NCBI GenBank assembly: GCA_036744635.1
Contig: DAIOHQ010000104.1
Location: forward strand, 1 to 15,422
DNA from: DAIOHQ01 sp036744635
GTDB lineage: Bacteria; Planctomycetota; Phycisphaerae; Tepidisphaerales; Tepidisphaeraceae
Direction of reading: 5' to 3'
Length of the DNA: 15,422 nucleotides
In this document: positions 7,764 through 15,356 of the stretch, piece by piece
Numbering within the stretch: position 1 is the first letter of the stretch
How the letters are laid out: each line of letters starts with the position of its first letter
The notes under the pieces: model-generated
Told to the model about the DNA's origin: nothing
Seen by the model: only the letters and a program-made list of their open reading frames with translations
The model's database searches: none
Position numbers and translations under genes: made by a program

Positions 7764-7766
7764 GTT

Positions 7767-8636
7767 TCAGTGTGCCGCGACGGGCTGGGGGGGAGTCGTT
7801 TCGACCGGGGCGCCTTCCACGGGAGCGCCTTCTGCGCTGGCCGGAATCGTCGCCTCGGCGGGGGCATCTTCAGCGCGGAACTGCGATCGCGCCGACCGCC
7901 GCCGCGGCTGGCCGGCCTCTTCGCCCTTTTCAGCGGCCCGGCCGCTCTTGCCTTCGATGATCGAGTCGGCCAGCTCCTTGCAGATGATCTCAATGGCCCG
8001 CATCGCGTCGTCGTTGCCCGGAATCGGCAGATCGATGAGATCCGGATCGCTGTCGGTGTCGATCAGCGCCAGCGTCGGGATGCCCAGCTTCTTGGCTTCC
8101 TTCACCGCGATGTGCTCGCGGCGGGTGTCGACGATGAACATGGCGCCGGGAATCTTGTCCATCCGCCGGATGCCTTCGAGGTTGGACTTGATCTTGTCTC
8201 GCTCGCGCTGGAGCGTGGATTTCATCTTCTTGGAATAGGTTTCGATCTGGCCGCTGGCCCAGAGCTTTTCCAGCTCTTCCAGGCGGTTGAGGCGGGCGCG
8301 GATGGTGCGGAAATTGGTAAGCGTACCACCCAGCCAGCGCTCGACGACGTAGTGCATGCCGCAGCGCTTGGCCTCTTCCTCGATGGCGTGCCGCGCCTGG
8401 CGCTTGGTGCCGACGAAGAGAATGTCCTTGCCCCCGGCCACGATGTTCTGCACGAATTTCCTGGCCCGCAGGACGCCTTTGAGCGTCTCGCGCACGTCCA
8501 GAATGTGAATCATGTTGCGCTTGCCGTGGATGTACGGTTCCATCTTGGGGTTCCAGCGGCTGACGCGGTGCCCGAAATGAACGCCTGCATCGACAAGGGC
8601 CTTGACGAGTTCGGCTTGAGACTGTGCCTGTGCCAT
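7767..8636 (-). CDS. rpsB: 30S ribosomal protein S2
   Basis: The 289-residue S2 protein binds 16S rRNA between head and body of the small subunit. Family hallmarks are LVDAGVHFGHRVSRWNPKM, YIHGKRNMIHILDV, RWLGGTLTNF and GIPTLALIDTDSDPDLIDLP. From about residue 235 it carries a 55-residue tail rich in Ala, Pro, Glu and Gly, longer than in most bacteria. ATG 8636 gives the standard MAQAQSQAELVKALVDAGVH start; an in-frame start at 8711 would add 25 unrelated residues. It is the first gene of the rpsB-tsf operon. The 236 bases upstream (8637-8872) must hold the promoter, but no convincing boxes were found. Confidence 0.97.
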   Translation of the reverse strand: MAQAQSQAELVKALVDAGVHFGHRVSRWNPKMEPYIHGKRNMIHILDVRETLKGVLRARKFVQNIVAGGKDILFVGTKRQARHAIEEEAKRCGMHYVVERWLGGTLTNFRTIRARLNRLEELEKLWASGQIETYSKKMKSTLQRERDKIKSNLEGIRRMDKIPGAMFIVDTRREHIAVKEAKKLGIPTLALIDTDSDPDLIDLPIPGNDDAMRAIEIICKELADSIIEGKSGRAAEKGEEAGQPRRRSARSQFRAEDAPAEATIPASAEGAPVEGAPVETTPPQPVAAH

Positions 8637-8872
8637 AGAAAGGAGCTCCGGTGTTTCAAACGCGACGTGGTTGGCGTCGCCAGCCCATGCAAAACCGTTT
8701 GGCCAAGACAACCGGAAGCGCGATAGGGCTTGGGGTTATTCGAGAATGTAAAACAAAGAACCGCGGCGGCAGCAAAGCACGCCACGGGCGGCCCTTGGCA
8801 GGCCAGAAGAGTAAATGTATCCAAACCGGCCCAGCAAGGCAAGCGCGGGCGTTTTTTTGTTTTTCTGCGCGG

Positions 8873-9079
8873 CTACGCCGGATCGTAGCCGCCTTCGGTC
8901 CACGGATGGCAGCGGCAGATGCGCCGCGCCGCCCGCCAGCCACCGCGCATCGCGCCATATTTGCTCACTGCGTCAATCGCATACTGGCTGCAGGTCGGAT
9001 AATAGCGGCACTGGCCGCCGAGCAGGCGGCCGAGGGTGACGCGATAGAGCAGCACGAGATGGACGAGCAGCCAGGTCAT
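8873..9079 (-). CDS. yidD: Membrane protein insertion efficiency factor YidD
   Basis: This 68-residue protein has the full YidD signature: an amphipathic N-terminus, then QCRYYPTCSQYAIDAV, a YG...GG spacer, and RRICRCHPWTEGGYDPA. YidD assists YidC/Sec in inserting proteins into the inner membrane. Its ATG overlaps the uvrC stop as ATGA, so translation should be coupled to uvrC. In most bacteria yidD lies in the rpmH-rnpA-yidD-yidC cluster, so this location is unusual. Its length is typical. Confidence 0.93.
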   Translation of the reverse strand: MTWLLVHLVLLYRVTLGRLLGGQCRYYPTCSQYAIDAVSKYGAMRGGWRAARRICRCHPWTEGGYDPA

Positions 9080-10545
9080 CTTTGTGTGCCGGGTTCATGT
9101 GCGGTGCCGGCATCGACCGGGATATTCGCCGGCGGAGGAGCGGTTTGTGGTGCTTGAACGGCGGCCGGAGGCGAGATTTGGGTGGCCGGGCGCTTCTGTC
9201 GCGGCGGCCGGCGCCCCTGTTTCACATCCTCTTCCAACTGCGACTTGCGGCGCAGAATATGGTGATAATGCTGAGCGAAGCGATGGGCTTCATCGCGAAT
9301 GTATTGCAGCATCTTCAGGCCAAGGTGGTTGCGCGACAGGTGGATCGGTTCGGACTTTGCCTGGGTGTAGATGAGCTCTTCCTTCTTGGCCAGGGAGATC
9401 ACCATCGGCGGCTTGACGTCCATGCTCTTGAACACATCCATGGCAGCGTGAAGCTGGCCAAGACCACCATCGATGAGGATGACATCTGGATAGAGTTCGT
9501 TGCTGGCGCCGGCCTCGCGATAGCGGCGGCTGACCACTTCCTGGATCGACAGATAATCGTTGTTTCCCTGGCCGTGCTTGATCTTGTAGCGGCGGTAGCA
9601 GTCCTTGAACGGAACGCCGTCGATGAAGCACACCTTTGAGCCGACCATCTCGCCGCCTTGAAGATGGGCGATGTCGATGCCTTCGATGATGCGTGGCAGC
9701 TCGGGCATGCCCAGAGCATCCTGCAGCTTGGCCACGCCTTCCTGGGGATTGGTGACGAAGGCTTCGGGCTGCCAGAATTCCTGCTCGCCCTTCTTGGCCC
9801 GCTTGCCCAGCGCCTGCAGCGCCTTGATCTCATCGCGCAGCCGCGCTGCCCGCTCGAACTGCAGGTCCTTGGACGCTTCGATCATCTCCTTGTCCATCTG
9901 GGCGAGGACGGTTTTCTTGTCGCCATCCAGGAAGCGGATGAGGCGGCGGATGTCCTCATCGTAGGTTTCTTTGTCGATCTTGGCCGCGCAGGGCGCTGTG
10001 CATTGTTTGATCGGATAGAGCAGGCAGGGGCGGAAGAACCGGCGGCTGTCATCGCCTTCGCGAATTTCCAGGTGACAGGTACGGAACTTGAACGCCTTCT
10101 GCAGCAGCGTCACCGCCTCCTTGAGCGCGTAGACGCTGGTAAACGGGCCATACAGTTTCACGCCTTCGGTGCGCGGCACGCGGGTGATGTAGACGCCGGG
10201 GAAGTCCTCGGCGGTGGTGATCATCAGATACGGAAACGTCTTGTCATCGAGCAGGCGGGCATTGTAGCGCGGCTGGATATCTTTGATGAGCCGATTCTCA
10301 ACCAGCAGCGCCTCGACGTCGGAATCGGTCTGGATGGTGTCGAAATCGATGATGAGATCGAGCAGGCCGACCTTCTTGTGTTCCAGCCTGGTCGCGGGTT
10401 GAAAATAGGAGGCCACCCGTTCGCGCAGGGAAGCGCTCTTGCCGATGTAAATGACGCGGCCTTTGTCATCCTTCATGAGGTAGACGCCCGGCGCCCTCGG
10501 CAAGCCCTTGGCCTTTTCCTGCAATTTTTCCAGACGATCGTCCAT
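9076..10545 (-). CDS. uvrC: Excinuclease ABC subunit C, short form without HhH domain
   Basis: The 489-residue UvrC makes the two incisions of nucleotide excision repair. Domains in order are the GIY-YIG nuclease (G20-V-Y and Y33-I-G), a four-cysteine cluster region (FRTC, FRPC, KQC, APC) matching the reported Fe-S site, a UVR motif for UvrB contact (about 205-235), and the RNase H-like nuclease with GIDIAHLQG, DVILIDGGLGQL and RDEAHRFA (about 416-424). Usual UvrC proteins have about 600 residues and end in a double helix-hairpin-helix DNA-binding domain. Here a Pro/Ala/Gln-rich, apparently disordered tail replaces it. ATG 10545 is chosen because homology begins there; the open frame continues to 11028 without family resemblance. 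Confidence 0.94.
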   Translation of the reverse strand: MDDRLEKLQEKAKGLPRAPGVYLMKDDKGRVIYIGKSASLRERVASYFQPATRLEHKKVGLLDLIIDFDTIQTDSDVEALLVENRLIKDIQPRYNARLLDDKTFPYLMITTAEDFPGVYITRVPRTEGVKLYGPFTSVYALKEAVTLLQKAFKFRTCHLEIREGDDSRRFFRPCLLYPIKQCTAPCAAKIDKETYDEDIRRLIRFLDGDKKTVLAQMDKEMIEASKDLQFERAARLRDEIKALQALGKRAKKGEQEFWQPEAFVTNPQEGVAKLQDALGMPELPRIIEGIDIAHLQGGEMVGSKVCFIDGVPFKDCYRRYKIKHGQGNNDYLSIQEVVSRRYREAGASNELYPDVILIDGGLGQLHAAMDVFKSMDVKPPMVISLAKKEELIYTQAKSEPIHLSRNHLGLKMLQYIRDEAHRFAQHYHHILRRKSQLEEDVKQGRRPPRQKRPATQISPPAAVQAPQTAPPPANIPVDAGTAHEPGTQR

Positions 10546-10748
10546 GATTCCGCGGGGGTTCCCAAAATAATCATACGCGGAAGAAGGGGGAATAGTTGCG
10601 ACGGGGAGAATCGCATCATTGCGGGGCGTTCCTGGATTTCGAGGGAGCAGCAGAGGGCAGTGGCAAATGAGCAAGCATGATCTTCCCTCCTCCGGAAAAA
10701 GAAAACTGTTCCCCCGCCCGGGGCCGCCTGTAAAGCGATTTTGAAATG

Positions 10749-10778
10749 TGGGACATTTGGGGACATTTTGGGACATTG
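10749..10778. repeat. Three tandem 10-base GGGACATT units
   Basis: TGGGACATTT, GGGGACATTT and TGGGACATTG follow each other exactly. A fourth copy, TGGGACATTG, lies at 10847-10856. The 10-base period places each unit on the same helix face, as in some operators and iterons. They lie about 200 bases upstream of uvrC. Confidence 0.8.
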
Positions 10779-10860
10779 GAGTGGTATAAATGGCTGTTGC
10801 TGCTGTGGTTGTGGAATTGTGTGAACTTAGGTAATTTGTGGGCAAGTGGGACATTGGATT

Positions 10861-10888
10861 GATGAATGATGAGTGCTGAATGCTGAAT
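10861..10888. repeat. Degenerate heptamer tandem repeat
   Basis: Four 7-base units: GATGAAT, GATGAGT, GCTGAAT, GCTGAAT. Low-complexity; no function is proposed. Confidence 0.7.
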
Positions 10889-11175
10889 GGGGGGCGCGGA
10901 GTGAGCGGGATGAGGCGACTGCGGGAAACTCGGGATGTCGGCAGCGGCATTAGAAACCCCCTTTTGGTTTGGATGGCCGAGGATGGATGATGCTGGAGGT
11001 ATGTTAGGGTTTTGTTTGAAAAAGTCAAGAGAAATTTTCGACGATTTGGCCGGAGTTGGAGGATTTGAGGAAATGACTCCTGACCGTGTCGGCCGCTCCT
11101 GACCCGTCGGCCTCCCTCCTGTGGGCCTCCCTCACCTGCAACGCGAGAATCGACGCGAAAGGCAAGGGCAACTCC

Positions 11176-14100
11176 CTACTCCTCGTTCTGGCGGTCTTCG
11201 GCAGCACTTTCCGCGATAATGCTTTCTGCCTCCCGCGAGTACCCGTCGGCGATCAGCCTCAAGGTAACCGCTAATCGGTGATATCCAGCGTTTTCCACCT
11301 CCTCGGCTCGCTTGGTAAACGTGGCATATAGCTCCTTTTCCGGCGCGCCCGTTGGGTCGACTCTGTGTACGCCACGGGAGTTATAAACCGCGAGCCTGTA
11401 CCCCACCCGAAGCTCCTCCATGTCTTCGCGATTGAGCACGTCAGCGACGGCATGATTCATGAAAAGTCCGTCCGGGTCGGCAGGGCTGTGAATGAAAGCT
11501 TCGCCTGCCTTCTGCAATCCCACATCAAGATGCCCGGAGTCTGCTAGCGAGTCCTTCACCTTGTCAATCCAGCTTCTGAGAAAGTCGGCACAGATACTGC
11601 CCGAGGCTTCTGTGCCCGGCACCGTGCTCCAGCCTTGGAGTAATCGATAAGCATTCCGCGCGATTCCCCGTTGTTCTTCCGTCGGCTCTGGCCTTTGGCT
11701 GTTGCCCCTTTCGCGGTCGGACCTGAAAATCGTGCGGATTATCTCGCAAAAGAAGTTTGGGTCGGTGGCAATTGCTGCATTAAGAGTTTTCGCTGTGGTC
11801 ACGTGCGAGTGTTCCAGCAAGGCCAAATAAGCCCACTCCACCTGCATCAGTTTGCTCCTATCCACGTTCCCATCATCTTGCAGCGCTTTGATAATCATCT
11901 CCGACGCATGATGGTCAACACTGGTGCCGGGCTCATTCGAGGTTGCCGCGCCCCGCAACGCTTCCATAGCTCGGCTCGAATCAAGCGGCCGCTTTTCATG
12001 CACGCGGGACGCGAGGCATGCGACGGCGGCTCGCGGCCTCCCGTGTGTCAGTAAAGCATCTACCGCGACATAATCTGGGTCATCTCTTTGATAGACGCGA
12101 ACAGGCACCCGAGTCCAATACTCCTTCGCACCGTCGCCGAGTAGTCGATCCGCACGCTTCCATGTCTCCGAATCGAAAGGAAGATAGGTTAGGAGTTGTG
12201 CGATCTCATCTTTTGACCATGAGTCGATGTTCAGCCCGTCGAACCAAGTCCATTGCACGCGCTGCCACATCGCCAGTGCAAAGCCCTTCACTAGCTCACG
12301 CCACTTGGGGTCCGATGAATGAACAGTCTTGCGAAGCAGGTCGTTGGGGAAGTTGACCAAATCCAATTTCCCGAGTGCAAAACCTACCTGGTACGGATCC
12401 TCTACCTGTGTTGCAAAGGCCATAACGCCTTCAACACCACTGATGCCGAAAATCTCCTGAATCGCATCGGTCCGGCGCTGGGCTAGACGTGCTTCGCTTT
12501 CTTGCCAGTCTTTTTCATCGTCGTGGAGATTCCAAGTGTTCTTTGCAAATATGACACGATACTTCACCGTCGGATCTTGGGGCGCGAGCACTGATGCAAC
12601 ACGCTCGATCTTGTCGACGATCTCCGCTGGAAGCGCCCATTGGGCGTCAGCGTAACGTCGATGCTTTCTCGCCAAGGATGAGAGCTCAACCCATACCGGC
12701 AGCCGGCGCTCATCGGGGAGGGAAGTCACTGCTTCGGATTCGGCAAAGGCCAGAACTTCGTGAAGTGCCGGTTCTGGTAGCGAGTCAAGCGAATCGATCA
12801 GTTGCTTGAGCTTGGCGGAATCCGCTCGAACGAATTCCATCGACATTTGAGCATACGAGGAAACTTGGTCCCAATACTCCTTAATCGTTGGCTTGGGCAC
12901 TTCGTCCGAATCGAGTTCATTGCGCCACTTGGGCTTGTGCGTGCCCACGCTAGTACTGTGCTGCTTCGGCAATAGGCTCATAAGTAAACGCCAGCCAACC
13001 TCCCGGCGTTCGCGGACGACAGTCTTGACGGCGACAATACGCTTCTCAATTGAGGCAAGTGTCTGAGGAAACCAGGGCAAAAAGATGGTCGTGAGCGAGT
13101 TGGCAGGCCGGTTTCCCCAATTTCCACCAGGGTCACGTGCGGCCAAGATCGCCAGAATCACCGAGACACGAACGAGATGCGTCTCATCCCATGCGAGCGT
13201 TTCCAATGCCCAGAGTAGGCCGGTGATGTAGGTGCCGCCACTGAAAGCGGGCCGCTCCTGGGCGAAGATTGTGTCAAACGGGCAAGGCAGGTGCTTTAGA
13301 GCCTTCTCGATCACATCCAAGAATGCATTCGGCGCTGCCTCGGCAAGCGTAGGGAGCAACTGGTCAAGACTTCCCCACAGCTGCCAATCTGCCTGGTCGA
13401 AAATTCCGTGCAGGACCCCCGTCGCGGTCGCTTCGCCGGCTGATGGGCCACAGTTCGGCAACTGTGCCTTATTCGTCCCGAGCATTGCGATTGTCTCTGC
13501 AAGTCCATTGCGAAGCGCCCATGAGTATGCAGGCACCTTGCCGTGAATCTGAGCGGCGAAACGCTGCTCCGGTTCAAGCTCAAACTTCGGATCACGCTCG
13601 GTCAGCACCTTCGTGGAGCACCCTTGAAAATGGTTCAATGTCTCACCAAAGATGCGCGGTGCCAGACTGCGCCACAGGTCCATGCGGCGCTTCACGGTCC
13701 AGGTGCCGTTGGCATGAGATAGCGGGGTTTCCGGATGTTGCAGTACCTCTCGCATCTTCTGCAACCATTCACTGGGTTGATCCGGCGTCAACGCTGCGAC
13801 GATTGACATATCGGCTTCGGACCCTTCGCGCCAGCCACCCAATAGATTTGCGACGGCCAATGCCTCTGCAAACTGGGATGTATTCCAATCGAGCGGTGCC
13901 TTGGGAGGCAATGCTAATGCCAGAGATGCAGGAATCACTTCGATGGGGCGCGGTGCGAATGCGGCACGGACATCATCAGGAAAAGACTCGACCGTCAGCG
14001 TGCCAGCATTCGGATTGAAAGAACCTACATGTTGCAGAATCCTAGCCCAGATTGCGGCCGGATCGTCCGTATTGTGGCGACCAATGATCCCATGGAGTAA

Positions 14101-14760
14101 GGCATGCATGACACCCGAATAGACATCCAAATCGAACCCGAGGACATGCACATGTCGGAGGAACTCGAAGACTTCGTCATCAGCGACCGAGACACCGGCC
14201 GCAGCATCGATATGCGCGCGGCAGGCACCGAGTTTCTCGCGTTTTTCATTGCTGCTAAAGTTGGCCTTGTCGATGTTCTCGAAGAATTCGTGAGGTGAAC
14301 CCCAAGAGCGAGACCACTCAAGTATTCTGCGCGTATCTTCAATGTCTGTCGCACTGAGCGGCCCGGCGATAACAGCGATCACGTCCTTATTGCGAGTGAA
14401 AATCGCGGGATCATTGAAGTCTTTCCAAGCGGCCGCGATGATTTCACGGAACTGTTTGTTGGACTTGGTAAAGCTGATCCCGTGCTTGACTTGGGCGAGT
14501 AACCTGCGCGTGTCGGTCTGACTCACATCGGAGACGTACGCAACGAAATCGTCGATCCTGTAACCCGCTTTCCTCGCTTGTAGCTTGATAGTCCTGATAG
14601 GCAGACAGGGTAGGCAGGGCGCAAATCCGCCCGCAAGCATCAGTGCCGCGAATGCCGACATCACTTGCACCTCAAACAAGGGCCCTCCGCCGCCCGTCGA
14701 GAACGGGTTGCTGACGTGCTTACCAATCTCTAGCGGTGCGCCTGGCTCTTCAGTAGGCAT
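11176..14760 (-). CDS. Large PD-(D/E)XK-like nuclease with helical scaffold, candidate defence protein
   Basis: The 1194-residue protein is not a named family to me. Its N-terminus (about 22-130) looks like a Cap4/DUF4297- or Mrr-type nuclease: a Gly-rich entry GGGGPLFEVQV with E30, a hydrophobic helix, YRIDDFVAYV with D70/D71, and LLAQVKHG with Q90-x-K92, fitting an E...D...QxK active site. The next 1000 residues are rich in Leu, Ala, Trp and Glu, mostly helical by composition, with a Trp- and Pro-containing conserved-looking block near 505-620 (GGTYITGLLWALETLAWDE, then GGNWGNRPANSLTTIFLPWF). No Walker A motif, membrane segment or signal peptide was seen. ATG 14760 has GGGGAG ten bases upstream. 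Hand-counted GC is 48% in two 60-base stretches (12481 and 14401), against 68% in an arsM stretch, suggesting transfer. Remnants of DNA methyltransferases directly precede it. A role in defence against phage or plasmids is inferred from domain type and setting. Confidence 0.7.
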   Translation of the reverse strand: MPTEEPGAPLEIGKHVSNPFSTGGGGPLFEVQVMSAFAALMLAGGFAPCLPCLPIRTIKLQARKAGYRIDDFVAYVSDVSQTDTRRLLAQVKHGISFTKSNKQFREIIAAAWKDFNDPAIFTRNKDVIAVIAGPLSATDIEDTRRILEWSRSWGSPHEFFENIDKANFSSNEKREKLGACRAHIDAAAGVSVADDEVFEFLRHVHVLGFDLDVYSGVMHALLHGIIGRHNTDDPAAIWARILQHVGSFNPNAGTLTVESFPDDVRAAFAPRPIEVIPASLALALPPKAPLDWNTSQFAEALAVANLLGGWREGSEADMSIVAALTPDQPSEWLQKMREVLQHPETPLSHANGTWTVKRRMDLWRSLAPRIFGETLNHFQGCSTKVLTERDPKFELEPEQRFAAQIHGKVPAYSWALRNGLAETIAMLGTNKAQLPNCGPSAGEATATGVLHGIFDQADWQLWGSLDQLLPTLAEAAPNAFLDVIEKALKHLPCPFDTIFAQERPAFSGGTYITGLLWALETLAWDETHLVRVSVILAILAARDPGGNWGNRPANSLTTIFLPWFPQTLASIEKRIVAVKTVVRERREVGWRLLMSLLPKQHSTSVGTHKPKWRNELDSDEVPKPTIKEYWDQVSSYAQMSMEFVRADSAKLKQLIDSLDSLPEPALHEVLAFAESEAVTSLPDERRLPVWVELSSLARKHRRYADAQWALPAEIVDKIERVASVLAPQDPTVKYRVIFAKNTWNLHDDEKDWQESEARLAQRRTDAIQEIFGISGVEGVMAFATQVEDPYQVGFALGKLDLVNFPNDLLRKTVHSSDPKWRELVKGFALAMWQRVQWTWFDGLNIDSWSKDEIAQLLTYLPFDSETWKRADRLLGDGAKEYWTRVPVRVYQRDDPDYVAVDALLTHGRPRAAVACLASRVHEKRPLDSSRAMEALRGAATSNEPGTSVDHHASEMIIKALQDDGNVDRSKLMQVEWAYLALLEHSHVTTAKTLNAAIATDPNFFCEIIRTIFRSDRERGNSQRPEPTEEQRGIARNAYRLLQGWSTVPGTEASGSICADFLRSWIDKVKDSLADSGHLDVGLQKAGEAFIHSPADPDGLFMNHAVADVLNREDMEELRVGYRLAVYNSRGVHRVDPTGAPEKELYATFTKRAEEVENAGYHRLAVTLRLIADGYSREAESIIAESAAEDRQNEE

Positions 14761-15133
14761 GGCTGCGCATCTCCCCGCGATGGGCGCCGCGATTGGTGAC
14801 TGCACAGCGGTAAAAGTTGTCGGCGTGTTCCGGGCCGAGGTTGGCGTCGATGCCGCGAATGGCGAGGTTCATCTTGGCCAGCCGCCAGGTATTGGTTGCT
14901 TGTGCCATCGATTCCCATTTCCCCAAAAGTGCTTCGCTGCCCGTGTTCTCGTGAGTGCCGATTGAACCCAGTTGGGCCGCAACTGTCAATAAAGTCACGA
15001 TGCGACGCGGGTGGTGCTGCCGCGGAGGGTGGCGGAGGGTCGGGTCGAGATAGATCAGGTCAACCGATTCATCCTCGACATAGCGGCGGAGGATGTCGAG
15101 GTTGTCGCCGTAGTAAAGCGTGTTGTCGGCCAT
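14750..15133 (-). pseudogene. Chimeric remnant of two DNA methyltransferases
   Basis: This 127-codon frame joins two unrelated enzyme pieces. Residues 1-31 (MADNTLYYGDNLDILRRYVE and DESVDLIYLDP) are the N-terminus of an adenine-specific DNA methyltransferase of the type III Mod class, ending inside the catalytic DPPF motif. Residues about 78-109 (ATNTWRLAKMNLAIRGIDAN to HADNFYR) match the interior of type I HsdM just before its NPPF motif. Residues 32-77 between them, and the end, are not recognised. Neither piece retains a complete SAM site and active site, so no methylation is expected. The stop lies 11 bases inside the large nuclease gene, so ribosomes finishing here could reinitiate on it. 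Confidence 0.75.
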
Positions 15134-15210
15134 GTGGGGGGGATGATAACCGCGGGGGCGGAGGGGGCAAAATGTGGTCGATGGTCAGGGGCTTGTGTGG
15201 CCGGACTCGG

Positions 15211-15268
15211 GTGGATGAGTACATCCACCGCTCCTCCGGCCACGGCGGACAGGAATGTCCGCCCCACC
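15211..15268. repeat. Two-hairpin dispersed repeat, copy 2
   Basis: Hairpin one is GTGGATG-AGTA-CATCCAC (15211-15228); hairpin two is GGCGGACA-GGAA-TGTCCGCC (15244-15263), then CCACC and GAATCAGG. It matches the copy at 1153-1208 in architecture and in hairpin two. It lies upstream of the methyltransferase remnant, in sequence with no gene. Confidence 0.8.
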
Positions 15269-15356
15269 GAATCAGGAATGATCTGTCGTGCCGAATTCAG
15301 GAATATCAGCCGATCAACCCAGCGTCAGGCCGCCGATGCCGTCATGGAGCCGATCA

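Larger units (their letters stand above)
10546..11175. other. 630-base region without a gene
   Basis: No convincing gene was seen on either strand. The part near 10545 should hold the uvrC promoter; TATGAT on the minus strand (10575-10570) is a fair -10 box without a good -35. The middle contains three tandem 10-base GGGACATT units (10749-10778) and degenerate heptamers (10861-10888). Around 11090-11130 the sequence is CT-rich (CCTCC repeats). This region marks the left edge of the lower-GC large gene. Confidence 0.6.

Noticed and set aside
7692..8726. Plus-strand open frame of 344 codons opposite rpsB
   Set aside because: It is antisense to a clear S2 gene and composed of codons mirrored from it. 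The high GC content keeps such shadow frames open.
8851..8866. T-rich run as an intrinsic terminator
   Set aside because: The T-run is on the plus strand, where no gene ends nearby, and no stable GC stem precedes it. The minus-strand genes would see A residues instead.
9658..10680. Plus-strand open frame of 340 codons opposite uvrC
   Set aside because: It is antisense to conserved UvrC domains and has no recognisable protein features of its own.
10749..10888. CRISPR-like array
   Set aside because: The units are 7-10 bases long without spacers of uniform length, far from the repeat-spacer form of CRISPR.
10546..11028. Long N-terminal extension of UvrC to 11028
   Set aside because: The extension has no UvrC similarity, is low-complexity (Ser/Thr/Pro), and encodes the tandem repeats. 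Family homology begins at MDDRLEKLQEKAKG (10545).
11176..14760. STAND or AAA ATPase module in the large gene, as in Avs proteins
   Set aside because: No GxxxxGK[ST] and no convincing Walker B were found anywhere in the 1194 residues.
14761..14805. Upstream GTG start for the large nuclease gene
   Set aside because: It would add 15 residues without a ribosome site. ATG 14760 has GGGGAG upstream and leads directly into the conserved-looking N-terminus.
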